Notes under the pieces: model-generated | Seen by the model: only the letters and a program-made list of their open reading frames with translations | Databases searched by the model: none | Told to the model about the DNA's origin: nothing | Shown: in pieces, positions 35,712 through 47,493 of the stretch | How the letters are laid out: every line of letters begins with the position of its first letter | How positions within the stretch are numbered: position 1 is the stretch's first letter | Position numbers and translations under genes: made by a program | DNA from: Haliotis asinina | Lineage: Eukaryota; Mollusca; Gastropoda; Lepetellida; Haliotidae | Direction: 5' to 3' | DNA length: 64,000 nucleotides | Assembly (NCBI RefSeq): GCF_037392515.1 | Contig: NC_090291.1 | Coordinates: 19,384,001 to 19,448,000, forward strand

Positions 35712-37280
35712 AAGCTTTAAATTACTTGGACGAGGAAGTGAAGCACCCACTGTGGATGTTTCCTACAACGTGTAGAGCTAATGGGTTTCGTGGAATTTTT
35801 TTGCAGTTGGAGACGACATGATAAAGAAAATATGGCGGGTCCTTGTTGAAAAGTGAATTGCTAATTGGCCAGCATCCCCCAATTTGATTGGTCAAAGTTC
35901 CTTAGAGCTGGATCAGAAGCGGTCTCTTTTGGAATATTTTTTTATCGTCTGTTTAGTGTTTTAGTTTTTGTTTTTAGATATTTACGCAAGGGGGATATTG
36001 TACTACAGTAAAAGGTGGTTTTGTAATGGGGTTTCGTTGTATACCAGAACATTACATTTAAGTATTCAAACCACACATGATATCTTGTTTACGACTTTGA
36101 ATTGTAAACACTATTCCCACCCTTTAAGTCAACTATGTACGCCTATGTACAGAGCCTTTGTAAACAGTGTTGGAGTGTTGTTAATAAAACAACCTCTCCA
36201 TTTATCAGTAACAAATTCTTGTGAAAAGTGAATGTATGTTTTTAATCTTCTTTATTCATCATATCTCAACCACTGCTGTGTAAAGTTTCATTTAATTACG
36301 CGCATTGGTTTGGCAAACAAGACACTATGGGATGCATCTAAATGGTGTCGGTTTGTGAAAGACATGCATGTAAGCCTGTTCAAGCTCTTGACTTGGCTGC
36401 TTGTCTTCATCGGCAGGTGTAGATTATGTGAACTGAGATGACATCAGGACTGTCTTAGCAGCTTCCAGGTGCACATTTTCAGTGCATGATTAATGTGTAG
36501 TGATGTACAGTATTCCGTCATCCTCGTCGACATCATCATCATCACCATCATCATTACAGAACTAAGGTTTGTTTCAAGTCCATAATCGGTGTTTCAGATC
36601 GTCCCTCACTTCACTCAGATCAAAAGAGCGATTTTTTGTGGATCCATCGTCTTTTCAATCAGTGCACCCCTCCTTCAATGTTTACTTTCGATTCTACAAA
36701 ATTTACACGTTGGGAGGTAAACAATTACAAAAGAGATTAACTTACCTCGCTCAAAGTTTTCATTTAAATGATACTGGTTTGAGCTAATAGGATTTTGTGT
36801 AATCCCACGGCGCATATTGCCGGACTTTTATCACGGCACAACCAGTAGTCCCGGCTTTGAGTGAGTGAGTGTCGTTTTGCGCCGCAATATGTTAAAACAT
36901 GCATGGGTTCGAGTAGAGCAATTCCAACCCTGAACTTCACGAAGAAGCAATGTTTACCACAGCTTGGAGTATAATAGTCCTTTACATAGTTATACGCATG
37001 CGATTCGAAAGCAAGGACAATGTTCTGTACCGTACTGTAGGCGGTCTGTGTCGGCCCTTAATAGCATACCCAGGGGATTCTTGGTCATATTATGTCCGCA
37101 GAGACATACACATCTTTAGGAATTGCATGGGGTAGCATGTTAAAATTCCGTGCTATACTTCTTCCGTTTCATGATATATGGTCAACTACGAGTACCACGG
37201 ATGCGTTTGTAATGGACAGACCGATTTAACGAACTGAGGATTCTATATTTCCACTTGGTGAATATTTTGGTTGAAACGCA
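35712..37280. other. Spacer between genes C and D
   Basis: No recognisable gene. Contains an ATC-rich run near 36530-36556 and a chimeric SINE remnant at 36858-36945. Confidence 0.4.
36858..36945 (-). repeat. SINE remnant: shared tail fused to S2 head
   Basis: GAGTGAGTGAGTGTCGTTTT then, after a deletion of the middle, CATGCATGGGTTCGAGTAGA and CTGAACTTCACG. Confidence 0.5.
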
Positions 37281-37390
37281 TGTATGTATGTATGTATGTA
37301 TGTATGTATGTATGTATGTATGTATGTATGTATGTATGTATGTATGTATGTATGTATGTATGTATGTATGTATGTATACATACATACACA
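37281..37390. repeat. (TATG)n microsatellite
   Basis: About 24 TATG units turning into TACA units at the right end. Open frames over it on both strands are artefacts. Confidence 0.95.
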
Positions 37391-37436
37391 CAGCATACGG
37401 TGTGGTATTGTCCATATTGTCCTGGGCCTCCATTCA

Positions 37437-37482
37437 CAAAGCACTAAGGTGATCATAAGTCACAAAGGTGACCTTAGTGCAG
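37437..37482. repeat. Imperfect hairpin
   Basis: GCACTAAGGTGATC faces GGTGACCTTAGTGC; stem about 10-13 bp. Lies just outside the gene D 3' end. Confidence 0.5.
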
Positions 37483-37619
37483 TGTTAAAGAATGGCAGTT
37501 AAGGTTAACCTTTATGAAGGTTGCTTCGTGAAAGGAACTCCGGCTCATTTTAAAGTATATGGTTTATTGTGTAAGTGAGAACGTCCTTACAACTCGAACA
37601 CATTCTTTCAATCGACACA

Positions 37620-37625
37620 TTTATT
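37620..37625 (-). terminator. Polyadenylation signal of gene D
   Basis: AATAAA on the minus strand, 80 nt past the gene D stop. Confidence 0.5.
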
Positions 37626-37704
37626 ACACGACTAAGTATATACATATCAAAGGTGCAGCTTCGGCTCTGATTAGCAGATGGCTCCTCTTGCAAGGTTCGA
37701 TGTT

Positions 37705-40700
37705 TCAGTTGGAATTGATGAAGTTGATGATGGTGGAGGCCCGCAGGTCGACTCCTAAAGTGGGATACGTGTCTTTACAGCTGGGCACGTTGATGAGGGA
37801 CTCCAGAATCCACCTTCCTCTTTCTGCACAAGCCACCATTCCACCTTCGTCACCCTACAAAGGAATCAGATATAATCCTCATGAAGAGCATCTTCATACA
37901 TGTGTTCATCATAGGAATGGTGCGTGAAACATGGGATTGATGTTGGTAACATGAGTCTATAATGAAATTAAACTAGCCATTATATTTTTCAATCATAGGC
38001 TGCATTGATTGACAGTTTGGTCACTTCCTAAAACCTGTTATGTGACCCTGCTGCGATAGGAATGGGGGGTTTAAAATGAATTAGGTTCGGTCTATATAGA
38101 TATCCTGAATATTTCCGGTCCCTTCGATCATAACATCATGCCCCGATTATGTGTAGCAATGCTCATAGTTTCAGTGACTGGTTCCGACCTTTTATATTAC
38201 TGACTCTCTCGTTACATCATATTCTACCACTGAACTTTAAAACACTTGTTCAAATCGCATTAACAACCTCTCTACCATGTCACGTGACGAACGATTCTAC
38301 CTGACATGGCCTCTGATCCTTGTTTATGGGGTTAACACAGACTGTGTTGGCAGGGTTTAAGTTGTAAAGCAGAGGTTTCAAATCACATTAACAACCTCTC
38401 TACCATGTTACGTGACGAACGATTCTACCTGACACGGCCTCTGATCCTTGTTTATGGGGTTAACACAGACTGTGTTGGCAGGGTTTAAGTTGTAAAGCAG
38501 AGGTTTCAAATCACATTGACAACCTCCGTACTACAGAATGTTAATTGACTAACTGTTCTCTCTGACATGGTCTCTGGTTCTTGTTTATGGGGTTAACACA
38601 GACTGTGTTGGCAGGGTTTAAGTTGTAAAGCAGAGGTTTCAAATCACATTGACAACCTCCGTACTACAGAATGTTAATTGACTAACTGTTCTCTCTGACA
38701 TGGTCTCTGGTTCTCGTTTGTGAAGTCTAAATCAGTTCTTAATCAGAGGTTTCAAATTGCTTTAACAACCTCCCAACCATCGACCGTTAATTGACTAATG
38801 GTTCTACCTGACATGGCCTCTGGTCCTTGTTTGTGGGATCTACACAGGCTGTGTTGGCAGGATTAAGGTTGTTGCGACCCAGTCGGAAGATGGTAGAACA
38901 CAGTGCCTGATTGTAGTACTTTCCCCACGCTGCTCGTAGCTTAGCTGAACGCAAGAAGCTACGGTCTGAAAAGTAAATCCCACAATTCAGTTCATCGTAG
39001 AAGATGTTCAAGATCCTCGATTGATTATTTTGAATTTGGTATTCATGTACAAGATTTGGTCATGACACAAACATTTTGTTTTCTGCATCGACTTCATGAC
39101 AATATCTAACATTTTCCAGAATCTACTGGAAAACACATTTCGCCATCTCTCAACAAAAACAACAAAAATCTCAACAAAAACAAATTTGACATAATAAATA
39201 TAATTGTTATCTGCTATCTTCTGCTTCATCGTAGTTTAAATGTTCGTTGATGACAAAGTCGCTAATGCGTCAATGATAGGAATATTTAGTGAAATATTTC
39301 TCCATATTACGGTACTTGGATGTATACACGTTACAATTAAACATTTCTAGCATCTCACGTTTCTATAACAAACTTGCATCAATATTAGAACATAACCATT
39401 CGATATTCCAGTGGAAACATGTGATTTCACTGGAGAGATATATTCTCTAACGAAATGTCTTTAAAATGTTTTTTTTAACTCTTTAAGACAGATATTGGTT
39501 TAATATTGATGTTGCTGGAAAATATCCAGTTTCGATACAAATCATGTCGGTTCATGAAGACAAAAGCGCTCTAAATAAATTATGAAGGATTCAAGTATTT
39601 ATCAAAAACTATGAACTGTAACATTTACAATGCTGTTAATATGTCGATCTTTTCAAAATATTGTACCAAATCAATGACTACTCATATATACACATACGCA
39701 TTAATTAAGCACCACCAAAAACAATTGTCGATTGTAACAAAAAGGGATCAAAACAGAGAAGTCAACCAGCTATATCTAAGTACACATCTACTTCATGAAA
39801 TTCACGTGCTGACTCAAATGCATGCTTTTCCTGCTACGTTAGGTCATGGTACAAGCGACTGAGGGGTATAAAAAGGTGAAATGAAGTATTCTCATTGCTT
39901 TCTTATCGACGCATCAATAAGTGGACAGTGCTGAATTTGAAATTTTTTGACATGAAGAGACGTAGGTTTTCTGCAAAATATCAGATATCAGGTTATTGAT
40001 ATGCATGGAGCTGGTTTGTCCTGTCGCAGCACTGGGTCCAGATTGAATATCAGTCACACTGTCATTAGTCGCCTTTTAAGGAAACATGCGGCCACTGGTT
40101 CCGTCAAGGATCGTCCACGATCAGGAAGGCCGAGAAAGACCACTCCCCGTGATGACCGTGCCCTAGTTCGTCTAGTGAGACGCAGGCCCATGACCAATGC
40201 CAAAGGCCTCAGAGAACAACGGAGAGTGGGTGTTCGTCTCTCAACCAGCGCCATCCGCAGGAGGCTCAGGTCCGCTGGTGCACGTCGTCCAATCAGACGT
40301 CCCTTGCTCGACACAAGGCTAAACGTTTGGCGTGGTGTAATCAACGGCAAAACCGCAATCTGATGACATGGCGCAGGATCCATTGGTCCGATGAAAGCCG
40401 TTTTCTTCTTCGTGTTACTGGTGGCCGTTGGCGAGTTTGGAGAAGGGGTAATGAGGCTTAACAACAGTGGACGATCCATGCAGCTGAACCATTTGGCGAT
40501 AGCTCTCTAATGGTGTTGGGGTGTATCTCCTATGACTATAAGCTGAATCCTATCACCATTCAATGGACTGTGAATGGTCAGAGATACCAACAGGAAGTAC
40601 TGGAAGCTGCTGTTGTCCCTCATTTTGATAACCACCCCCTCGCCAGTCGGCCAGTGTATATGGACGATAATGCTAGGCCCCATCGTTACAGAGCTGTTAT

Positions 40701-43700
40701 CGCATATTTGCAGAACAACGCAGTTGACAGATTACCTTGGCCTGAGAGAAGTCCTGATCTCAACCCAACTGAGCATTTATGGGACCACATGGGGCGTCAG
40801 TTCAAGTAAGGGGTCCACCTGTTCAGGAATTAGCCCAGGCTCTTCATGACAAATGGCAGAGGATTCTGGATGCATTTGGCGTTTGATTTCCAGCATGAGG
40901 AGGAGGGTTGCAGCAGTTGTCTATGCTAGGGGAGGATACACCAAATAGTTATGTCACCATTACTGTTGGCTTAGGATTGAACAGTGAACGTTTTATGGGA
41001 ACTTTGTGTACGTTGGACCACAGACATTATCTGTGGGATTATAGTTTTCGACATGATTATTGATAACGTTTATATGCCCCCATATGATCGTCAATAAATT
41101 GCAGCCGAAAGTAGCAGCAGTGTTGGTAGTTGATGGATTGACGCGTTAGGTGGTTCAGTTAACGAAATTATAATCATGTGCTTGGTTTCCATATCATGAA
41201 TGAATAGTGTGTTGTGTCAAAAACAATCTCATAGCATGGAAATGGCTGGTGCCTAATTAATGCTCATGTTTATATCTATTGTGAAGTGTAATCCCAAATA
41301 TTTGCATCTTGTATGACTGCTTGCGGAACCAAAATTCTGACAACCTATACATCGGTACTGAAAGACTGTCAAAGGGAAGAGAATTTCTTGGATATCAAGA
41401 ATGTCGGACTCCGGCTGTTGTGTAATTAGAGTGGAAGCTGTCTAAACCTGCATTCACTGGGACTGACAACGGGCGGGAGTGAGATTTTATGCACAACTTG
41501 CCGGATTGGACTGATGCCGGGTTTGACAGCTTCCATTGTAAACGATGGCACTGTGAACTTATTTAAAGAGTTACATACGCGTACACAAGATGCCGTTTCC
41601 AACATTCAAATCTCACCTGAATCTCAAACCGCCTAGTGATCATGATTCCGGGTTATACTTGCTTGCTGGCAGCCTAATGTTCTTATAAGAGGTCAGTTAA
41701 TGAGCTTAGAAGACGGACACGGCGTCGAGAGTTATCATAATATCAGTCATTGGATTGTATGGTTCATTGTGACGGAGCTGTAATATAAGGCGGCGTCAAA
41801 CAACATATAACCAGTTCTAAATCTCACAACCTGTGAAAATCCGGAATAGAATTGATCTTCAGCGGCCCAAGCTTGTCGTAAGCGGCGACTAACGGGATCA
41901 GGTGGTCAGGCTGACTTGGTTAACACATGTCATCGTATCCCAGTTGCGTAGATCAACACTTATGCTGTTGGTCAGTGAATGTTCTAGACCAGACTCGATC
42001 TTAAATGCACACCACCGCCACATATCAAGAATATTGCTGACTGTGGTGTAAAACTAAACTCACGCACTCACCAGTATATAGCCCCCAGCCGGCGTATGCG
42101 CACTTCTCCACCAGCTGGTCACCACAGTCCCCTGGGGCACGAGATGTGGGGAGACAGGCGGGCAGCACGCAATCCCCGTAAGTGACTGGTTCCTGTAACC
42201 GCACTACCGCGATGTCGTTGTCTGCAGAAACCGTATGTGCATGTAGAACCGTGACAGACGTTAACGTTAAACAGTTAGCATCTGCTTTGTGGAACACATT
42301 GCATCAATTCCATTAGAAAAAAATGCAATCATGTTCACTACAATATATTAAACCTGTGGGAATATCAAGCGACAAGCATGATTGTAAAACAAATAAATAT
42401 TCCATATTAAATTGTCATTCGCTTTCGAATTCTAATAGGTAATATAACCTATGACTACTCGTGAAAATAGCACACACATTGCCAGCGCGAATTTTGATAT
42501 TGATAACTGTAAGTTGTTGCTAAATGTAAGTTGTTGTATTGAGAAAAGTGAGCATTCTCATTTACCTGAACTGATGAATGTGAAGATCACTAAATGGCAG
42601 TATGAAAGTTTTTAAATTAGAATATTTTCCATGTATACCATGCGTTTCCTAAACGAATAGATACACACCATACATCCCAGTAGGAAAACTTTCAAGTGAG
42701 TGAGTAACTTAGGCTTTACTGCGTCTCTAGCAATATTCCAGCAATATCACTGCAGGGAACACCAGATATGGATCTCGCTCATTGTACCCACGTGAAGAAT
42801 CGAACCCTGGCCATCGGCGTGACGAGCAAATGCTGTAAACATTTAGCTACCCCACCGTCCCGAAAACTTTCAAATGCACACCAAACGCAAAGTATCTGCC
42901 ATTACAGTAAATACGTGTAACGTGTAACCTTTTCCTACGAACTGTGGGTGTGTTACGACGCTTCTGACCAGGACGATGGTGTCGTTGTTGCGGCCGTAGA
43001 GGTTCTCGTAGTCCGCTGTGATGTCATGTTCACCTGCAATCACCTGTAGAGGTGACGCCGGCGAGTTGTTCAGTCTGAAAAAGTAAGTTAGTGAATGAGT
43101 GAGGTGTTGGATTTCGGTCTAGTGATACAAGTCTAATTGCTTTACTACCTCTGGTGAGAACGACCCTCATATTAATGACAAAGATTGGACTCGAACCGGC
43201 GATCATAAGATCATGGCAGCCAAGGGATGTTCACACTGTGAAAGCCTGAGTCATTATCGGCTATCCGTATGCAGGCATGATACTGACGGTAGAATTGACA
43301 TGAGTACTGGTAGCTTTGGGCATTGTGAGTGAGTGAATTAGGTTTTACGCCGCCTTTAGGGGTAGGAGTATTCCAGCAATACCACGGCGGGGGACACCAG
43401 AAATAAGCTTTACACATTTTACCTATGTGTGAAACGGAACCCGTGGCTTAACCACTCGGCCAGTGGCAAGTTGCTTTCAAAAAAATATTTGAAGTTCGGT
43501 AGGTTTGTTTATGAGAGCTTAATTAGTAGTGTTTGTAGAGCATTCATTTGGTAGTATTATTGGTACAGGGGTAGTATTTTTGATCGAATAGTGATAGCAT
43601 TGTTGATAGAGTAGTGCTAGTATTGTTGAAAGAGGAGTGGTAGTACTGTTGATAGACTGCTAGTCTCTGAAATGAACATATTTTAGTGACAAAAAACATT

Positions 43701-46371
43701 CATAGTGAAAAAAATAATATAATGAAAAGGAGCCCTGAGACTTTCTTCATTTTCAGAGACTAAACGAACTGCAGAGCAATAATTTCTTGGAATTTCTCAA
43801 AACATGCTAAGATTTTTATCACCCATTACTGACACGCCACTGAAGCTAAGGAAATCCAGACTTGCCACATTTTCTAGACTTGCGTAGGCTTTCTTGGATA
43901 TATATACTTCAGGGTCTGTACGACAGACTAGAGGAGTGGTAGTATTGTTGATAGAGTAGCGGTAGTATTGTTGAAAGAGGAGTGGTAGTATTGTTGATAG
44001 AACAGGGGTAGTATTGTTGATAGAGCACGGGTAGTATTGTTGATAGAGTAGCGGTAGTATTGTTGAAAGAGGAGTGGTAGTATTGTTGATAGAACAGGGA
44101 TAGTATTGTTGATAGAGCACGGGTAGTATTGTTGATAGAGTAGCGGTAGTATTGTTGAAAGAGGAGTGGTAGTATTGTTGATGAAAGGAAAGGGTTATTA
44201 TTATTATTTCAGTATTGAAATAATAGCTGTGTATTACCTATTATTGAGATTTTCTTCATTATAGATACATATATCGCGTCAACACACTATCGGCTCAAGA
44301 AGATCAGGGTTAGAATTGATCTTCAGAAACCTTTGCTTGCCGAAGTGACCGGGTGGTTGATTTTGGTTTATCCATGCATAAACCGATTGCGTCCACAGAT
44401 GCTCATAATGGCTCTTAGTAGATCATATGCTCGGATTTTGTTACACACCTCCGCCATATAGATGGAATATTGCATTACACATAACATAAACAAACAATGT
44501 GTTCAACCATTCTACGTACCGGGTAGCCGAGTGGTTAAAGCGTTCGCTCGTCACGCTGATGATCCGGGTTCGATTCCATGGGCGCATCCTGGTGGGGGGT
44601 CAGGGGGTTCCTTTGAACATGACTTACACACGACTTATGACCACACTGAAGATGTTTTTTCCGCGTAGACGGGGCCAACAGGGTTTCCGAAGGTTCGAAT
44701 CCCCGGAAACCCCCCTCCCCTTTCAAAATCCCTGGATCCGCCCCTGGATTCTCCATGCAGGTACAATGTGTGAAGTATATTTGGTTTCCCCTGCCGTAAT
44801 ATGTTTTGAATAATGCTACAAGCTACGTAAAATTAAATTCACTCACCCCAGACTACTTCATTACCTCGTAATGCAGGACGCTGTCGTAATGACCTTATCC
44901 CTCCCAATGAGAACCCCCGAACACAGGCGAAGATTTGGGAAGGCGTTTTCCCGCACAGCCACGATCCACGGCCAGTCGCAGACCCCGGCAATGGGGGCGT
45001 TCAGAATACGCCCTTGAAGGTAGGAGGGGCGTGGCAGGGCATCGTAGCCACATGGCTCTGGAACAAGGGCGCGTCTTAATGACAGCATAATCTTTCTTTC
45101 TGGCTCTCGAAATTGATTTTGGCAATACGTTAAACTGTTGATTCCCGATATGCTAAACAGAAGTTTAAGGTTGTCATTAGGTCATCATCAACAGTAGAGC
45201 GCAATTGCAATATGCGTACGTGGGACATTTATGTATTAGTGCTCCAATTCATGTACCGACAACACTATACCTTTCATGATAACAGGCCGTCACCATTTTG
45301 CTTGAATATTGCTGATTGCGGTGGAAAAGTAAACTCACTCACTTCAGTAATCCATTTGTATGCTTTTCATTCTATTTTGCCTTAAAACGTATTAAAACTC
45401 GCTTACAACTGTTTGGCGACTTTTACTTTAGAGCAACACGAATTACTGATACAGTCTTATACATTCATGTCAGAATGGTTTTCGTGCAAGAATTCATGCT
45501 GGTGTGCCATCGTGTAATGTCGCAATGTTTCACTTGCTGAATGTTAAGAGTTTATTTACTTGTACCGAGAATGCCATAAAACATTACTACATCCTTCCTG
45601 ACAATTGTCCTCCATCAAAACATCAGATGATTCAGTATCCCCATGACAAAAGTATAATTGATGTACAATTTTCTTCCTAATACCTGTTCTTGTAACAGAT
45701 TAAACATTCATTAGTATGACTTCACGCTGGCTGGAACGTTTTGTTCTATGACATCTTGCGTATCTCCAACGATGAACTCTACACTCTAACATTCCTGGGT
45801 AAAAGCACTTTTACTGAGGCTCACGCATCGCCATTGAGACCTTTGTGACATAAAGGTGAACGTGCATATACGGTTGTCTTTTACAAGGCCATCTTCAACA
45901 CGAAACACCATAAAACATGATTTGACACACATTGATAACTCCTATGTGTTCATAGGATCACACGTTGAAAACAGATGGCAATGTCAAATTCGGATCTAAT
46001 CGAAAGATAAACACTACTATACTGATATATCATTACATTGAATGTACGTCTTTTCTCATACATAGTCGTTGTTGCCTGTGTAACATTCAGTTAATCTTGT
46101 AGACACTCTTGAGTTTTGTAATACCGTCTTGAACTCGAAGCACCATAAAACTCGATTTGAAACATTGACTACAAGCTGGAACAGCCCTATATGAGCGATG
46201 CATTCAGGAAACATCAGATTCAATGAATCAAGTACCTTCGATCGAAATCAGTTTATGTTTTTATGTTTTATCATTCTGCAATGGCTAAAGAAACAATGTT
46301 TTAAGAAGCTTACCTTGTACCTGTGCGGATGTGATCAGAAAGCACCCAACAATTGCCAAAAGAGCCAGCAT
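37705..46371 (-). CDS. Gene D: secreted serine protease homolog (pseudoprotease)
   Basis: Six coding exons: 46371-46314 signal peptide (MLALLAIVGCFLITSAQVQ), 45057-44865, 43074-42929, 42221-42072, 38965-38808, 37854-37705; 284 aa, all in phase. Catalytic positions: TASCIT (His57 to Ser), DNDIAV (Asp102 kept), GDEGGM (Ser195 to Glu). It shares the Ser57/Glu195 pair, the motif R-[IM]LNAPIAG and the last two exon lengths (158 and 150 nt) with gene C, its closest paralogue, but has no VWA. Prodomain Cys (EPCGYD), Cys42/58 and Asp194 are kept. The donor of exon 4 (42071-42070) is the tail of an S2 SINE. Frames are clean, so probably a working secreted non-catalytic protein. Confidence 0.85.
38280..38780 (-). 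repeat. Tandem half-exon copies beside gene D exon 5
   Basis: Exon 5 ends at 38808. Copies of its 3' half lie at 38300, 38429, 38562 and 38695 (spacing 113-133 bp). They encode variants of NLNPANTACV ... KDQRPCQ; the fourth (38695) is strongly diverged. The two outermost keep the donor CAG|GTAGAA and the other two have lost it. No copy has an acceptor, so they are not complete exons. Confidence 0.8.
39952..40948 (+). mobile_element. Tc1-type DNA transposon, degraded transposase
   Basis: Starts MKRRRFSAKYQ, then after a frameshift near 39990 the helix-turn-helix region (GLSCRSTGSRLNIS, KDRPRSGRPRKTT), then HWSDESRF (first Asp), DDNARPHR (second Asp) and SPDLNPTEHLWD (Glu). Exactly 34 residues lie between the second Asp and the Glu: DD34E, the Tc1 group. 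The frame is broken by shifts near 39990, 40340 and 40810 and a stop near 40457. It ends RRRVAAVVYARGGYTK. Terminal inverted repeats were not identified. It lies in gene D intron 4, on the opposite strand to the gene. Confidence 0.85.
41665..42071 (+). repeat. S2 SINE composite whose tail is a splice donor
   Basis: Upstream part matches 10635-10900; then GAATTGATCTTCAGCGGCCC, GACTAACGGGATCAGGTGGT, and tail GTGTAAAACTAAACTCACGC ACTCAC. On the minus strand the tail begins GTGAGTGCGTGAG exactly at the end of gene D exon 4. Confidence 0.8.
42696..42862 (-). repeat. S1 SINE
   Basis: GTGAGTGAGTAACTTAGGC, AGCAATATTCCAGCAATATC, GAATCGAACCC (B-box complement) and TTAGCTACCCCACCG. Gene D intron 3. Confidence 0.8.
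43325..43464 (-). repeat. S1 SINE
   Basis: GTGAGTGAGTGAATTAGG, CACGGCGGGGGACACCAG and TTAACCACTCGGCCAG; a GGGGTAGGA insertion lies in the tail. Confidence 0.75.
43553..44185. repeat. 23-bp minisatellite, interrupted
   Basis: Units of GTAGTATTGTTGATAGAGCA CGG at 43553-43658 and 43927-44185, about 15 in total. Higher-order alternation of AGAGTAGCG, AGAGGAGTG and AGAACAGGG units is visible. The interruption contains a MITE. Confidence 0.85.
43661..43762. mobile_element. 102-bp MITE inside the minisatellite
   Basis: Ends TAGTCTCTGAAATGAA and, inverted, TTCATTTTCAGAGACTA. No coding capacity. It splits an array unit, so it is younger than the array's start. Confidence 0.65.
44300..44461 (+). repeat. 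S2 SINE, diverged
   Basis: GGGTTAGAATTGATCTTCAG, TTGCTTGCCGAAGTGACCGG and CACACCTCCGCCATATA. Confidence 0.6.
44519..44845 (+). repeat. S1 SINE split by an insertion
   Basis: Head GGGTAGCCGAGTGGTTAAAG and B-box GGGTTCGATTCC at 44522-44578; body GTACAATGTGTGAAG and tail TTAAATTCACTCACC at 44760-44845. The tail ends 20 bp from gene D exon 2's donor. Confidence 0.8.
44580..44748. mobile_element. Small DNA-transposon-like insertion in S1 SINE
   Basis: Ends resemble each other inverted: GGGCGCATCCTGG at the left, GGGGCGGATCCAGGG as complement of the right. Flanks GATTCCATG and GATTCTCCATG look like an imperfect target duplication of about 8 bp, which would fit hAT. Non-coding. Confidence 0.5.
45298..45347 (+). 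repeat. Orphan SINE tail
   Basis: TTGCTTGAATATTGCTGATT, then AAAGTAAACTCACTCACTTC. Confidence 0.55.
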
Positions 46372-46535
46372 TTCGTCGTCTGTCAACCACTAATGAAGAT
46401 CTGAAAAGAACGCCATGTGTTTTAAATCATAACCTTATTGCCAGGTCATCTGGCCACTTCCTTCTTTTTTTGTAAAATATCTCAAGTAAGCTAAACCATC
46501 CTAGATTAAACAGAGGCAGAGACACTCCTGCTTAC

Positions 46536-46596
46536 CCTCGTCTAGATTCGGTGGGCTTTTAATTCACCTGTAGGTGGAAATTAACTAAGGTTTATA
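46536..46596 (-). promoter_or_regulatory. Gene D promoter and 5' leader exon (predicted)
   Basis: TATAAA at 46596-46591 on the minus strand; about 30 nt on, a leader exon could end at 46536 with donor CGAGG|GTAAGC. A matching acceptor TTCTTTTCAG precedes 46400, so the coding exon would begin with 29 nt of leader before the ATG at 46371. Confidence 0.45.
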
Positions 46597-47493
46597 TTTG
46601 GGGCGGTCCGTCTTGAGAAAGTGAAACAGTCTACGACCTGTATTGAAACACAACAGGTACGGTGAAGAACGAGAGGCGCTGGGTCACGGGGCTACTACTG
46701 TAGGCATGGACAAGAAGATAAGTCGACGTTGAACAAAGTTACTTGACATAATGAACAAATGTAGAATGTTTACTCTGATGCGGACGAAGGGTGTCGATGA
46801 TGTTGGAAGATGAAAATGTTTGTGTCCACTTATACAGAGACATTGAATAACTCAACATCTCTTGTTAATTGACCTCATAGTCAATTGGGCGAAGCAAAGA
46901 ATCGATAATGCTCAGTGTATCCATCAAAGGGTCTTTGCAGCAAAATCAGACAATGCATAATGTTATAATAATTTGCATATCTATTACCTGCTTTGGCGTT
47001 TCATATAATGTATTAAATTTTTATAATTTATATTTTTTATTAGAATGTATTTACTATTTATTATTTCGTATCATAATGTAAGAATATTCACTAAACGCAT
47101 TTAATACAAAATATTAATCCTAGAAAACTCAATTAGCGAGATATCAGTTCTCTGTAATCTAACACTCTCATCTCCGATAAGACATAGCAGGATATTCGAA
47201 ATTAATTAAGTATCGAGACTTGTGTATCAATTGATGGCATTCTTGTCAGTGAATGCATAGGATCAGCATTAAGTAATATTCATCCAAAGATCTTTAAATG
47301 TCAAAATCAGGCATAGGTGCATAACCCACAAAAAACACAAACTGACCTGGCACGGAGAGGGAAAGTGTAGAAAGTGATTGATTTACTCGAATGGAAACTG
47401 TCATTGCCTGTGTGTATGTGCGTTGTATAAACCATAAACTGCATTTATGGTTAGATTCTTGAGAGGCATTTAGAAGATGGTGAAAATATGACG

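Noticed and set aside
37182-37502. Long open frames reading YIHT or MYVC repeats
   Set aside because: Translation of the TATG microsatellite.
40054-40479. 141-codon minus-strand frame
   Set aside because: Shadow of the Tc1 transposase on the plus strand.
45890-46170. Two similar blocks (CACCATAAAAC ... GATTTGA) in gene D intron 1
   Set aside because: Similarity covers only about 40 bp; too short to call a repeat with confidence.
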